Assembly (NCBI GenBank): GCA_903931945.1
Contig: CAIZEI010000013.1
Location: 1-51,523 of the forward strand
Reading direction: 5' to 3'
Length of the DNA: 51,523 bases
Source: an uncultured Hyphomicrobiales bacterium
GTDB lineage: Bacteria; Pseudomonadota; Alphaproteobacteria; Rhizobiales; Beijerinckiaceae
In this document: piece by piece, positions 1 to 8,474 of the stretch
Numbering within the stretch: position 1 is the first letter of the stretch
Layout of the letters: every line of letters begins with the position of its first letter
The notes under the pieces: generated by a model
Database searches by the model: none
Seen by the model: the letters and a program-made list of their open reading frames with translations, nothing else
What the model was told of the DNA's origin: nothing
Made by a program: the position numbers and the translations under genes

Positions 1-567
1 AGAAGACCCATAGGTCGAACTTAAATCGAACGGATCCGGCGCGCCGGGAAACGCTTCTGCAACCTGCATAATAGCGGAGGGTTGTCGCCCATAGACGGCG
101 CCCGAACTCAAGTACAGAAATCGCCGGACGCCGCTATGCGCAGCCCATGCAAGGACACGGCGCGTACCGTCGATGATTGCGGCGCTCAATTCCGAATGAC
201 GTGCGTTGGCCTCGACGGCGGTATCGGTCGCGGCATGTATGACGTGCGAGAATTGACCCGTTGGCCAGTCGAAACTGACAATATCGCCTTCAATCAGCGT
301 CAACCATGGCAGTGCGACAAACTGGGAATAGCGCGATCTGAAAGCGTATGCATTTCGGGTTAGCGCCACAACTTCCAGATTGAGTTTCAGCGTCGTGCGG
401 GCATGCGCCAAAATCGTCAGCAGCCAGCGCCCCAGAAAACCTGTGCCGCCCGTGATGAAAAGACGCGCGCCATCCAACTGCTGCAAGGCCTGCGTGCAAT
501 GTCCGATCGCCTGGTCAATATCGCGCGTAGAGAATCCCCCGCGAACGCTATCGTAGTCAGCGCTCAC
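1..567 (-). CDS. NAD-dependent epimerase/dehydratase (extended SDR), 3' end outside window
   Basis: The first 189 residues of a nucleotide-sugar short-chain dehydrogenase/reductase are present. The Rossmann motif TGGTGFLG lies at about residues 39-46, the strand LSSGAVYG follows, and the likely catalytic Tyr is in SSTYGSS at the very edge, so the partner Lys is outside the window. The start is GTG: the stop TGA of the upstream thiamine-enzyme gene and this GTG share the bases GTGA, a typical translational-coupling overlap. As the last visible gene of a surface-sugar operon it probably reduces or epimerises the keto-sugar made by its neighbours, as YerF does in yersiniose synthesis. That role is inferred from context only. 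Confidence 0.85.
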   Translation of the reverse strand, partial: MSADYDSVRGGFSTRDIDQAIGHCTQALQQLDGARLFITGGTGFLGRWLLTILAHARTTLKLNLEVVALTRNAYAFRSRYSQFVALPWLTLIEGDIVSFDWPTGQFSHVIHAATDTAVEANARHSELSAAIIDGTRRVLAWAAHSGVRRFLYLSSGAVYGRQPSAIMQVAEAFPGAPDPFDLSSTYGSS

Positions 568-2441
568 CGTTTGCTCAGGAGATGCGGCGGCACATTTTCC
601 GAGGCCGGGTCCAGCGCGCCAATCATATTGGCGCGAAACTCTTCGCGCGGCAGCAGCGGCGACATGTCTTCGAGTGGCATCGATAACATCGAACCATCGG
701 CCTGCGGCAAGGCGGCCGACTTGGGGAACAACGCTTCATTTTCGACAAGGCGCACATCAATCAGCAGCGGACCGGTGTGCGCCAGCGCGCGCCTGATACC
801 GCTTTGCAACTCGCTCGCATCGTGAATAGCAAAGGCGTCCCAGCCGAATTGTCTGGCGAGCGCGCAAAAATCTGGAAAATCAAGCCCGGCGCCGGGACCT
901 GTGCCCACCATCCGACCGTCGAAATAATTGCGCTGTGTATTGCGGATCGACGCGTAACCACCGTTGTTCATCACAAACATCCGAACCGGCGCACGCAGGG
1001 TTGCAATGGTCTGCATTTCCTGCAGATTCATCATCAACGAACCGTCGCTTTCGACGCCGACAAACGGACGTTTGTCCGAAGCCATATAGGCGCCGATCAT
1101 CGCGGGCATTCCATAACCCATAGCGCCGAGACCAGATGTCAGAAAGACGCGCTGGCCCGACTTGTTCTGAAAGCCGGTGTAGAAAAACTCGACCGCCAGC
1201 CCCGAACTGCCTGTGACAATCATCATGTCTTCCGGCAATTCGTCGGAAAGCGCCTGCACAAAATGGAAATGCCCGATACGTCCAGCATCCGGAAATGGCG
1301 CGCCATCGTTAATTGGATAGCGTCGTTTCCAGTCTGCGCAGCGCGCGAGCCAATCCGGAAACTGCTTTTGCGGTTCCTCGCCGGCGACGTCGAGCAGCGC
1401 GTCAATGAAATCACCCGCATCGGCCTCGATTTTCAGATCGAATCCTGCATCCAGAGGAAACTTTTCCAGCTCCTTACGATCGACATCGACGACAACCTTT
1501 CGTGCGCTGCGAGCGAATTTCGCCGGATTGTAAGCAGTGACAACATTGTCGAGACGCGCCCCGATCGCGATCAGAAGATCCGAATTCTGAACGGCAAAAT
1601 TTGGCGTCCGCAAAGCCACTGTCCCAGGCTTGCCCACGCTGAGCGGATGATTGGCTGGGATCAGATCCATCGCATTCCAGGTTGTCGCGACCGGAGCGCC
1701 GAGTCGCTCGTAAAGCGTCTGAAAGCTTGCTGCGGCTTCAGCAAGACGCACGCCATGCCCGGCAAGAATCAACGGTCGCTGCGATTGACGAAGCATGGCA
1801 AGCACCGCCTGCGCCTGCTCGCGAAGTTCAGCGTGAACTGGAACGCCCGCATCCGGCGTATCGAAACCGCGCAATTGCGTTATCGAAATTCGCGAGTTCT
1901 GGACATCAAGCGGGATATCGAGCCAGACAGGGCCTCGCCGTCCGGTGGTCGCCAAATGCACAGCTTTTTCGAGATGGAAGCGAATGTCGGCAGGATCCAT
2001 CACAGTAACAGCATATTTGGTCACTGGTTGCGCCATTGAAACAATATCGACTTCCTGCGGTCCCATCTGCCGCACGCCACTCGCGCCGATGAGATCGCTG
2101 CGCTTGACCTGACCTGAAATAATCAACAAAGGCACGGATTCAATCCATGCGCCCGCACAACCGGTCAAGGCGTTTGTCGCTCCAGGGCCCGTCGTCACGA
2201 CCGCGCAACCCAGCCGACCATTGATACGCGAATACGCCTCGGCGGCGATTGACGCCGCCTGCTCATGATGATGCGCAACATAATCAAGGCTGCGGTGATT
2301 GCCGAAAGCGTCGATCAAAAACATCGCGCCGCCGCCAGGCACCAGAAACACGCAATTCACGCCTTGCGATGCGACAAAGTCAGCAACGTAGTCGGCGAGG
2401 CGCAAAGTGGTCGCCTCCAAAGTGTTGACCATGACATTCAC
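564..2441 (-). CDS. Thiamine-diphosphate enzyme of acetolactate synthase family, YerE-like
   Basis: The 625-residue protein has the three-domain acetolactate-synthase architecture: N-terminal Pyr domain with the ThDP-activating glutamate in HHHEQAAS (Glu60), central domain around 200-335, and C-terminal PP domain with the metal/ThDP motif SDGSLMMN...MNN. Valine/isoleucine enzymes usually sit beside an ilvH regulatory subunit, which is absent. Instead this gene lies between a NeuB-like gene and an SDR, downstream of an rfbH homologue. That is the setting of YerE, which transfers a two-carbon acetyl unit from pyruvate to C-4 of a CDP-3,6-dideoxy-4-ketosugar. The substrate here is inferred. The start is GTG after an AGGA element; an in-frame ATG three codons later is also possible. 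Confidence 0.85.
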   Translation of the reverse strand: MNVMVNTLEATTLRLADYVADFVASQGVNCVFLVPGGGAMFLIDAFGNHRSLDYVAHHHEQAASIAAEAYSRINGRLGCAVVTTGPGATNALTGCAGAWIESVPLLIISGQVKRSDLIGASGVRQMGPQEVDIVSMAQPVTKYAVTVMDPADIRFHLEKAVHLATTGRRGPVWLDIPLDVQNSRISITQLRGFDTPDAGVPVHAELREQAQAVLAMLRQSQRPLILAGHGVRLAEAAASFQTLYERLGAPVATTWNAMDLIPANHPLSVGKPGTVALRTPNFAVQNSDLLIAIGARLDNVVTAYNPAKFARSARKVVVDVDRKELEKFPLDAGFDLKIEADAGDFIDALLDVAGEEPQKQFPDWLARCADWKRRYPINDGAPFPDAGRIGHFHFVQALSDELPEDMMIVTGSSGLAVEFFYTGFQNKSGQRVFLTSGLGAMGYGMPAMIGAYMASDKRPFVGVESDGSLMMNLQEMQTIATLRAPVRMFVMNNGGYASIRNTQRNYFDGRMVGTGPGAGLDFPDFCALARQFGWDAFAIHDASELQSGIRRALAHTGPLLIDVRLVENEALFPKSAALPQADGSMLSMPLEDMSPLLPREEFRANMIGALDPASENVPPHLLSKR

Positions 2442-2471
2442 GTTGACGCATCCTGTCCGCCGGGAGCCACT

Positions 2472-4001
2472 TCAGGAAATCCAGTGCCGCAGAAACGTCT
2501 TGCGCTCATGGTTACGTGCGATTTCAGGATCGGTGTAAAATGAATCGTCGATAAAATGTGTCGATGAAATTTCTTCAAAGACCGCGCCATTTGGACTTTC
2601 GAAGGCATGACGCACGCCAGGTGTGATCGTGACCACTGAGCCGGGCCCATAAACCTGCTGCTCATCATCAAGCCGCAGGTTAAGTTCTCCATGCAAAACG
2701 TGGAACGTTTCTTCTTTCTGGTTGTGAAATTGCTCGGGATGTTTCTGCCCCGGCAGGACCACAATCAATTTCTTGCAATAATTGCGATTGACGACAGTCA
2801 CCATCGTGATGCCAAACTCGTCGAATTTGTCGATCCCGTAGTGATGCGATATTTCAAGTTCCGCTTCACCGGGAACAACGCCATTGCTTTTTTGCAGAAG
2901 CTCGCGCACGCGCGTGACAATCGACAAAACCTTGGCGCGGACATCGCGGCATTCGGAATTTGTCGCCAGCACCGCCTGTTCGGGTTCGATATCGCGTGTC
3001 GCAAAGAAGTGATGGTACTTTGACCAATCGTTTGCGGTAATATGCGCATCCTGTGTGGGGATCGCAAAAAACACGTCCTCGCTTCGAATACGCTCGCCTT
3101 TGGCAATACGCCGTTTCACAAACGCCCCGCGACGCAGCGATTTCAGCGCATCGAGTTCAGCTTTCGAAGGCTCCATGCGTCGATCACGAACGCCTCCAAT
3201 TGCATAGGCCTTTGCGGCGCTTTCAAGCCATGCCCTGATTTGCGCGGGGTTAGCTGAATAATCATTCAGCGCATATTTTTCAGTCGGCACACCAACATGC
3301 TTCTCGAAGATCGTTGCGCCCTTGGCGATCGCCATCGCCACTGCGAGCGTTTCATCGGGATTTTCATGCGTCGAATAGCCGACACGCAAACCCTCATAGC
3401 GCGCCTTCAACAGATCGATCTGGTTGATTTCAAGTTCGTTGTACGGCGTGGGGTATTGAGCGACGCACGTCATCAAGGCAAATTGTTTCAGGCGATGACG
3501 CATAAAGGATACGACGTTGTCCATTTCCTGCAATTCGATGCCGGCTGTCGAACCGACAATGGGAAGCGAAGTCGTGACGATCTTTTCAAGCAGTGGCCAA
3601 TCGGTGAACGAACAGCTTGCGATCTTCAGGACATCGAAGCCATCTTCGACAATCCGGACGACCGATGCTTCATCGAAGGGCGTACACATTGCCAGAAGGC
3701 CGTTGGCCTTGATTGCAGCAACAAGTCGTCGCGTCCCTTCCCGATCGAGGCGTGTTTCGGAAAAGCGCTTGATATATTTTATGTCGTTGCGCGATTTGTA
3801 ATCTGGATGAATGAATGTATCGAGTTCCCGATATTGTAGCTTGAATGCGAATGAAAACGGGAAGCCTTTCGCGACTGCCGAAATTTCATTGATCACGCGC
3901 ACGCCATGCTCGATGTCGCCCATATGGTTGTTAGCGAGCTCAAAAACAAACAGGGGATCCGGCAACTGGATCGCTGGAGCGGGTCGACGCGCGGTGTTCA
4001 T
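2472..4001 (-). CDS. NeuB-family (N-acetylneuraminate synthase-like) protein with SAF and C-terminal cupin domains
   Basis: The 509-residue protein begins with a NeuB TIM barrel (about 15-270; motifs FAFKLQY, MCTPFDEASV, STHENPDE, EKHVGV). An antifreeze/SAF-like domain follows (about 290-350; AFVKRRIAKGERIRSEDVF), then a cupin (about 400-495) with HPEQFHNQ, EETFHVL and PGVRHAFES as metal-binding strands. NeuB enzymes condense phosphoenolpyruvate with an aldose to give a 2-keto-3-deoxy-nonulosonate. Ordinary NeuB proteins are about 340-350 residues, so the cupin is an extra module. No CMP-sialate synthetase or UDP-GlcNAc 2-epimerase is visible, so a classical sialic acid product is not supported. 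A good AGAGGG ribosome site precedes the ATG. Confidence 0.85.
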   Translation of the reverse strand: MNTARRPAPAIQLPDPLFVFELANNHMGDIEHGVRVINEISAVAKGFPFSFAFKLQYRELDTFIHPDYKSRNDIKYIKRFSETRLDREGTRRLVAAIKANGLLAMCTPFDEASVVRIVEDGFDVLKIASCSFTDWPLLEKIVTTSLPIVGSTAGIELQEMDNVVSFMRHRLKQFALMTCVAQYPTPYNELEINQIDLLKARYEGLRVGYSTHENPDETLAVAMAIAKGATIFEKHVGVPTEKYALNDYSANPAQIRAWLESAAKAYAIGGVRDRRMEPSKAELDALKSLRRGAFVKRRIAKGERIRSEDVFFAIPTQDAHITANDWSKYHHFFATRDIEPEQAVLATNSECRDVRAKVLSIVTRVRELLQKSNGVVPGEAELEISHHYGIDKFDEFGITMVTVVNRNYCKKLIVVLPGQKHPEQFHNQKEETFHVLHGELNLRLDDEQQVYGPGSVVTITPGVRHAFESPNGAVFEEISSTHFIDDSFYTDPEIARNHERKTFLRHWIS

Positions 4002-4175
4002 TCAGATATCCCTCTTGGCGCAGATGTCCGAGGCTCGTTACGGCTTGCAGAAACGTTAACAATCTGCCCTTAATATCAGGTTAATTTTACCCTAACATTA
4101 CGTCGTTGGGCTTTAACATCCGCATAGAAAGCAAGCCTTGCATTCAGCAGCCGCCGACTGCGCGAAGTCCAGGAT

Positions 4176-5534
4176 TCACATCGCCATTTTTAACGGCGCG
4201 CGATGGAGTTCGCCGATGGATTCGACCATATAGTCGATATGCAACTGATTCAGCCCAGGGTAGACCCCCAGCCAGAATGTGCGATCGACAATCGAATTGG
4301 CGTTTTCGAGCGGGCCGACCACGCGATATTCGCGGCCTTTCATATAGGGCTGCCGGATGAGATTGCCGCCGAACAGAAGTCTGGTTCCAATCTTGCGCTG
4401 GTTGAGATGCACGGTGAGTTGATCGCGCGTGAATGGCGCATCTTCGTGCAACGTAATGGGGAAACCGAACCATGAGGGTTCTGTTCCTGCAGTGGCTTCA
4501 GGCAATATCATAAAGTCTTCAAATTGTTTGAGGCCTGCCTTGAGCGCATCGAAGTTTCGTCGACGGTCGGCAATAAATCCATTGAGATGATCGAGTTGCG
4601 CGACCCCCACTGCCGCCTGCATGTCGGTGATTTTCAGATTGAACCCGAGGTGCGAATAAACATATTTGTGGTCATAGCCTCTCGGGAGATCGCCGAGTTT
4701 CCAGCCGAACCGCTTGTTGCAGGTGTTATCGCAACCCGGATCGCAGTAGCAATCGCGGCCCCAGTCACGAAAGGATTCCATGACTTTCTTGAGGTGGTGC
4801 GAATTTGTGAAAACGGCGCCGCCCTCGCCCATCGTGATATGATGCGCCGGATAAAAGCTGAGCGTGCCAATATCGCCGAACGTCCCGACGTGCTGGCCGT
4901 TCACCGTCGCCCCCAGCGCATCGCAACAATCTTCAATCAACAATAGACCGCGACGATCGCATATTTCCTTGATCGCCAGAACATCGAACGGATTGCCGAG
5001 CGTGTGGGCGACCATAATGGCTCTGGTGCGAGACGTAATTGCGTCTTCAATCCGGTCCACTCTGATATTATAGGTCGGGATATCGACGTCGACGAAAACC
5101 GGAACCATCCCCCACATGATGGCAGGATTGACGGTGGTGGGGAAACCTGTGGCGCAGGTAATAATTTCATCGCCTGGCTTGATCTGCCGGCCTTTCTGGC
5201 GCGGCGATGTCAACGCGGAGAATGCGACAAGATTTGCAGAAGAGCCGGAATTCACAGTCAACGCGTGCCGCACGCCTATGCGCGCCGCCAGCTTTTTCTC
5301 AAACGCATCATTGAAACGCCCGGTGGTCAACCAGAAGTCCAGCGCAGAGTCGACGAGCATTTTCATGTCGCTCGAATCATAGACTCGCCCGGACACCGGC
5401 ACCGGCGATACGCCAGACGCAAAGGGTTCGGTTTGATGCGCAAGCGCGTGGTAGCGACCGACAAGTTCAAGGATCGTCGTTCGAAGTTCGTCCGGATCCT
5501 GAAAATCGGAGGCGCGCATCGGCTGTTTCCGCAT
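4176..5534 (-). CDS. rfbH: RfbH/DdhC-like CDP-4-keto-6-deoxyglucose 3-dehydratase (E1)
   Basis: This is a 452-residue DegT/DnrJ/EryC1/StrS fold protein. Its internal aldimine lysine is replaced by histidine ([16 protein letters not shown], His231/232), the hallmark of the PMP-dependent C-3 dehydratase E1. Cysteines 262, 264, 268 and 272 ([12 protein letters not shown]) supply the [2Fe-2S] cluster needed for radical C-3 deoxygenation. The family removes the 3-OH of CDP-4-keto-6-deoxyglucose together with a ferredoxin-type reductase (E3), which is not in this window. It is the first gene of the minus-strand sugar operon; a 174-bp gap separates it from the NeuB-like gene. A CtrA-type palindrome lies 51-65 bp upstream. 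An ATG five codons downstream is an alternative start. Confidence 0.9.
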   Translation of the reverse strand: MRKQPMRASDFQDPDELRTTILELVGRYHALAHQTEPFASGVSPVPVSGRVYDSSDMKMLVDSALDFWLTTGRFNDAFEKKLAARIGVRHALTVNSGSSANLVAFSALTSPRQKGRQIKPGDEIITCATGFPTTVNPAIMWGMVPVFVDVDIPTYNIRVDRIEDAITSRTRAIMVAHTLGNPFDVLAIKEICDRRGLLLIEDCCDALGATVNGQHVGTFGDIGTLSFYPAHHITMGEGGAVFTNSHHLKKVMESFRDWGRDCYCDPGCDNTCNKRFGWKLGDLPRGYDHKYVYSHLGFNLKITDMQAAVGVAQLDHLNGFIADRRRNFDALKAGLKQFEDFMILPEATAGTEPSWFGFPITLHEDAPFTRDQLTVHLNQRKIGTRLLFGGNLIRQPYMKGREYRVVGPLENANSIVDRTFWLGVYPGLNQLHIDYMVESIGELHRAPLKMAM

Positions 5535-5584
5535 GAAAGTTCAGCCGATCAAGAATCAGCCCGGCAACTTTCGCAAGAAAATGC

Positions 5585-5599
5585 TTAACGCAACGTTAA
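5585..5599. promoter_or_regulatory. CtrA-type site TTAA-N7-TTAA upstream of rfbH
   Basis: The 15-bp sequence has two TTAA half-sites separated by seven bases and is nested in a 7-bp inverted repeat (CTTAACG / CGTTAAG, 5584-5600). A second inverted repeat, ACGTCAG / CTGACGT (5601-5620), follows directly. The spacing matches the consensus bound by the alphaproteobacterial response regulator CtrA. It lies in the 104-bp gap upstream of the sugar operon. Binding is inferred. Confidence 0.4.
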
Positions 5600-5638
5600 G
5601 ACGTCAGTCATCGCTGACGTTCGCACGACAGCGCCGCG

Positions 5639-7192
5639 CTATTTTACAACGGGCGTCCATATCTCAAGGTCATCGGCGGTTTCAACGCGCGCGTAGCCTT
5701 TGAGCGCAGCAGCCAGATCCGGGATGTCATGGAGCGCAGAGACAATGCGCGGATCGGTATCGACGAGTATGACATCGGGTCTGCGGCTGCGCACGTCAGC
5801 GAGAAAATCAGCAGCGTCGGTCGCGATATAGCTTGCAAGACGCGAGCGATAGGCCTCATCGCCTCGTCTGGCGGCGATCAGCATGCGCGCGCTGACCGTC
5901 AGCCAGAGCCGTTGCGCGCGCCCCACCCATTGTCCATCAAGTTGACGAACCAATGGAAAGCCGGCAAGCAATTGTTCGGACAGCGCCATCAATTTGGGAT
6001 GCGCCGGCGCATTGCGGCGCATCGCCGCCGACAGTCCCTCATGCTCTTCCGCCCCCATCCATTGGGGGATTGCGCCAAAGGCCAGCGGCGCAAGCAAAAC
6101 AGCGGGCGCCGCAACAGCCAGCAATGGCAGCCGCGCAGCGCGCCAAGCGCCCGAAGCGCCAGCAGCGCGCCATTCGGACAGCATTGGCGCAACAATCGTC
6201 GCCAACGCAAGGCAAGCCAAGGCAACGGCGGGATATTCGTGATTCATCCAGCCCTTGCCCTGCCAAAAATAGACCGCTGCAAAGCCTGCCGACCCCGCAA
6301 GCAATGGATAGGCGCGCGGCTTCAGGCAATTTGCGCGACCCGCCAGACAGGCTGCGCCAAACAACGCCACGTTGAGGACGAAGGGCGTTGTGTTCAGCAT
6401 GTAAAGCCACGACACCCGCACAGGCAGATATGCGTCCACAATGACAGGCAAGGCGTCCAGGAACGCAGGGAAAACCATGAATACGCTCGCTGTGTAAAGA
6501 AGAACCACGACAGCGGCGATCAGGTTTTCCGGCGCGAACGCCGGCATAATGGATCGGCGCGCACAGGCCACGCCAGCGAAGGCCAAACCCGCAGGAAAGG
6601 CAAAATAGGGTTTGATGCACATTGCAAGGCCTGCCAGAACGCCCGCAATCAGGGCATGGCGCAGCGCCGGCGACCCGCCATTCATCCGCACTGCGTAGAG
6701 TGCGAACATCGGCAACAGCCAGATCACGGCAAAATGCTCGCGCTCCGAAAAATTAAATCCAGGCAGCACGAGCAAGGCGAAAACCACCGCGACGCAGAGA
6801 AAGTCCTCGTCGAATGTTTGCAGCAATCGTCCTGCGCGCAGAATGGAAGCCACGAAGACGATACTCGCGATCGCGAAGCCGAAGGTCAGCGCGACCACAA
6901 CAAATTCGACACGCAGATGCGTCAGCCGCGCCAGCAGAACCGCAGGCATATAAAGCAGAAACGAGGCCGGCGGATTGGTGTCGCGAATATCGACATAGGC
7001 GCGCGCGCCATCGAGCACCTTTTCAGCGAATGTGAACTGAAAGGAATTGTCCGCATTCTGATGCCCGAGACATTGCTGAACAATCGCAAATCCGAGCAGC
7101 GCGAGCGCGAGCCAGCGACTGGAAAGACATTTCAGCGCCACCGCGCCAATTGCATTGTCTCGCGTGGCTTTAACGGCTCCTGCAATGCTCAT
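5639..7192 (-). CDS. GT-C-fold membrane glycosyltransferase (GT39/PMT-like)
   Basis: This 517-residue polytopic membrane protein has many hydrophobic segments between about residues 25 and 380. An early acidic-Pro motif, DTNPPASFLLYMP (about residues 73-85), is typical of lipid-phosphate-sugar-dependent GT-C enzymes such as the GT39/ArnT group. A soluble C-terminal tail covers about 400-517. Its start overlaps the stop of the upstream GT2 gene (bases ATGA), so the two are translationally coupled. The pairing resembles Gtr-type modification systems: the GT2 charges undecaprenyl phosphate and the GT-C protein transfers the sugar to a surface glycan. A GtrA flippase is not visible. The acceptor and sugar are unknown. 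Confidence 0.7.
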   Translation of the reverse strand: MSIAGAVKATRDNAIGAVALKCLSSRWLALALLGFAIVQQCLGHQNADNSFQFTFAEKVLDGARAYVDIRDTNPPASFLLYMPAVLLARLTHLRVEFVVVALTFGFAIASIVFVASILRAGRLLQTFDEDFLCVAVVFALLVLPGFNFSEREHFAVIWLLPMFALYAVRMNGGSPALRHALIAGVLAGLAMCIKPYFAFPAGLAFAGVACARRSIMPAFAPENLIAAVVVLLYTASVFMVFPAFLDALPVIVDAYLPVRVSWLYMLNTTPFVLNVALFGAACLAGRANCLKPRAYPLLAGSAGFAAVYFWQGKGWMNHEYPAVALACLALATIVAPMLSEWRAAGASGAWRAARLPLLAVAAPAVLLAPLAFGAIPQWMGAEEHEGLSAAMRRNAPAHPKLMALSEQLLAGFPLVRQLDGQWVGRAQRLWLTVSARMLIAARRGDEAYRSRLASYIATDAADFLADVRSRRPDVILVDTDPRIVSALHDIPDLAAALKGYARVETADDLEIWTPVVK

Positions 7193-8211
7193 GATGGGTC
7201 CGGAAGGTGGGGGTCACGCCGTTCCGCTGCGGCGCGCGGGTTCAGACTCATCAGTCGCACGGGAGTCGATCGCGCTTCGAGCCCCGCGGTTTTCCTGACA
7301 ACGTAGAGCGGGCGACGTTTCACTTCATTGTGGATACGCCCGACATAAAGGCCGAGCACGCCGGTCAGCAGCATGTTGAACCCGCCCAGAAACGCCACAA
7401 CGACAATCGTTGAGGCCCAGCCTGGCACGTAATCGTTCGCCAGCATCCGCGTGACGCCAACATAGGCTCCGTAAAGCATTGCAAGTGCTGAAACGCAGGC
7501 GCCGAGCCACAGAGCCAGACGCAAGGGCGCATCGGAAAAACCGACGAGCCCGTCAATGGCAAGGCGCAACATTTTGCCAAACAAAAATTTGGTCTCGCCC
7601 GCCGCGCGTTCGTCGCGGTCATATTCGACCGCCGTTTGCCGAAAGCCGACCCAGGCGAACATGCCGCGCAAAATCCGGTCCTGCTCGCGCATCTGCAGGA
7701 AGACATCGAGCGCCTTGCGATCAATCAACCGGAAATCGCCCACATCGCGCGGAATTTCAACCGACGCGAGGCGGTTCATCATCTTGTAAAAATAATGCGC
7801 GGTCGTGAGTTTGAACCAGTTTTCACCTGACCGCTTGCGGCGTTTGGCATAGACGATTTCGAACCCTTCCGACCATTTGGCGATCATCTGGTGAATGAGT
7901 TCCGGCGGGTCCTGTAAGTCTGCGTCCATCAGTACGACAGCATCGCCCTCCGCCCGGTCGAGGCCCGCTGTCAGCGCCGCCTGCTGACCGAAATTGCGTG
8001 AAAGACCAATGAAGCGGTAGCGCGCGTCCGTCTTTGCCCGCGCTTCCAGGATGATTGGAGTACAATCGGAACTGCCATCGTCGACCAGAATGACTTCTGC
8101 TGGCGCGTCGAGATCCCGCAGCACACGGTCAAGCCGATGGAACAGAACCGGAAGCACGGCCTGTTCGTTGAAAATGGGAATGACCAGAGAATATTTCGGT
8201 CGGACCGCCAA
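7189..8211 (-). CDS. GT2 family glycosyltransferase, GtrB/DPM1-like polyprenyl-phosphate sugar transferase
   Basis: The 340-residue protein has an N-terminal GT-A domain: SLVIPIFNE, VDDGSSD, MDADLQDPPE as the DXD-type metal site, and DVGDFRLID. Two C-terminal membrane helices lie at about 235-257 and 268-290. This is the layout of GtrB/ArnC/DPM1-like enzymes that move a sugar from a nucleotide donor onto polyprenyl phosphate at the cytoplasmic face. The start used is TTG, preceded by a run of G residues; I see no better start before the conserved first strand. It is coupled by ATGA overlap to the downstream GT-C gene. Confidence 0.85.
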   Translation of the reverse strand: MAVRPKYSLVIPIFNEQAVLPVLFHRLDRVLRDLDAPAEVILVDDGSSDCTPIILEARAKTDARYRFIGLSRNFGQQAALTAGLDRAEGDAVVLMDADLQDPPELIHQMIAKWSEGFEIVYAKRRKRSGENWFKLTTAHYFYKMMNRLASVEIPRDVGDFRLIDRKALDVFLQMREQDRILRGMFAWVGFRQTAVEYDRDERAAGETKFLFGKMLRLAIDGLVGFSDAPLRLALWLGACVSALAMLYGAYVGVTRMLANDYVPGWASTIVVVAFLGGFNMLLTGVLGLYVGRIHNEVKRRPLYVVRKTAGLEARSTPVRLMSLNPRAAAERRDPHLPDPS

Positions 8212-8474
8212 GGGAACCCCCCTGCCGCCAGCTTGTCCGGCGGGTTCCGCCGCAGACTAGCCGGGGAATGGTTAACAAATGCCGATTTCTGTCGCCCGGA
8301 ACCTGGCCAGCCGCGGTGGAATCGCCAGAGATCGGCGGCCCCCTGCGACAAAAAAGTCAGAGGCCTACCAAGGCAGCAGGAAAACGAGAGGATTAGTTAA
8401 GGTTACGCTATTCTAATGATTAAAACATCGCTAATAAATCAGCTAGCCGGTTTTGGCGTGGCGAGGATGTATCT

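Noticed and set aside
777..2039. A 420-codon plus-strand open frame
   Set aside because: It lies opposite the thiamine-enzyme gene and has no recognisable motif.
564..2441. Acetolactate synthase for valine/isoleucine synthesis (ilvB)
   Set aside because: No ilvH or ilvC nearby; the operon is a surface-sugar set, so the YerE-like role fits better.
4081..4096. Near-CtrA site TTAA-N7-CTAAC before the NeuB-like gene
   Set aside because: One mismatch in the core half-site; too weak to list with the three perfect sites.
5729..7306. A 525-codon plus-strand open frame
   Set aside because: It mirrors the GT-C membrane protein gene; its Arg/His/Gln-rich translation has no domain features.
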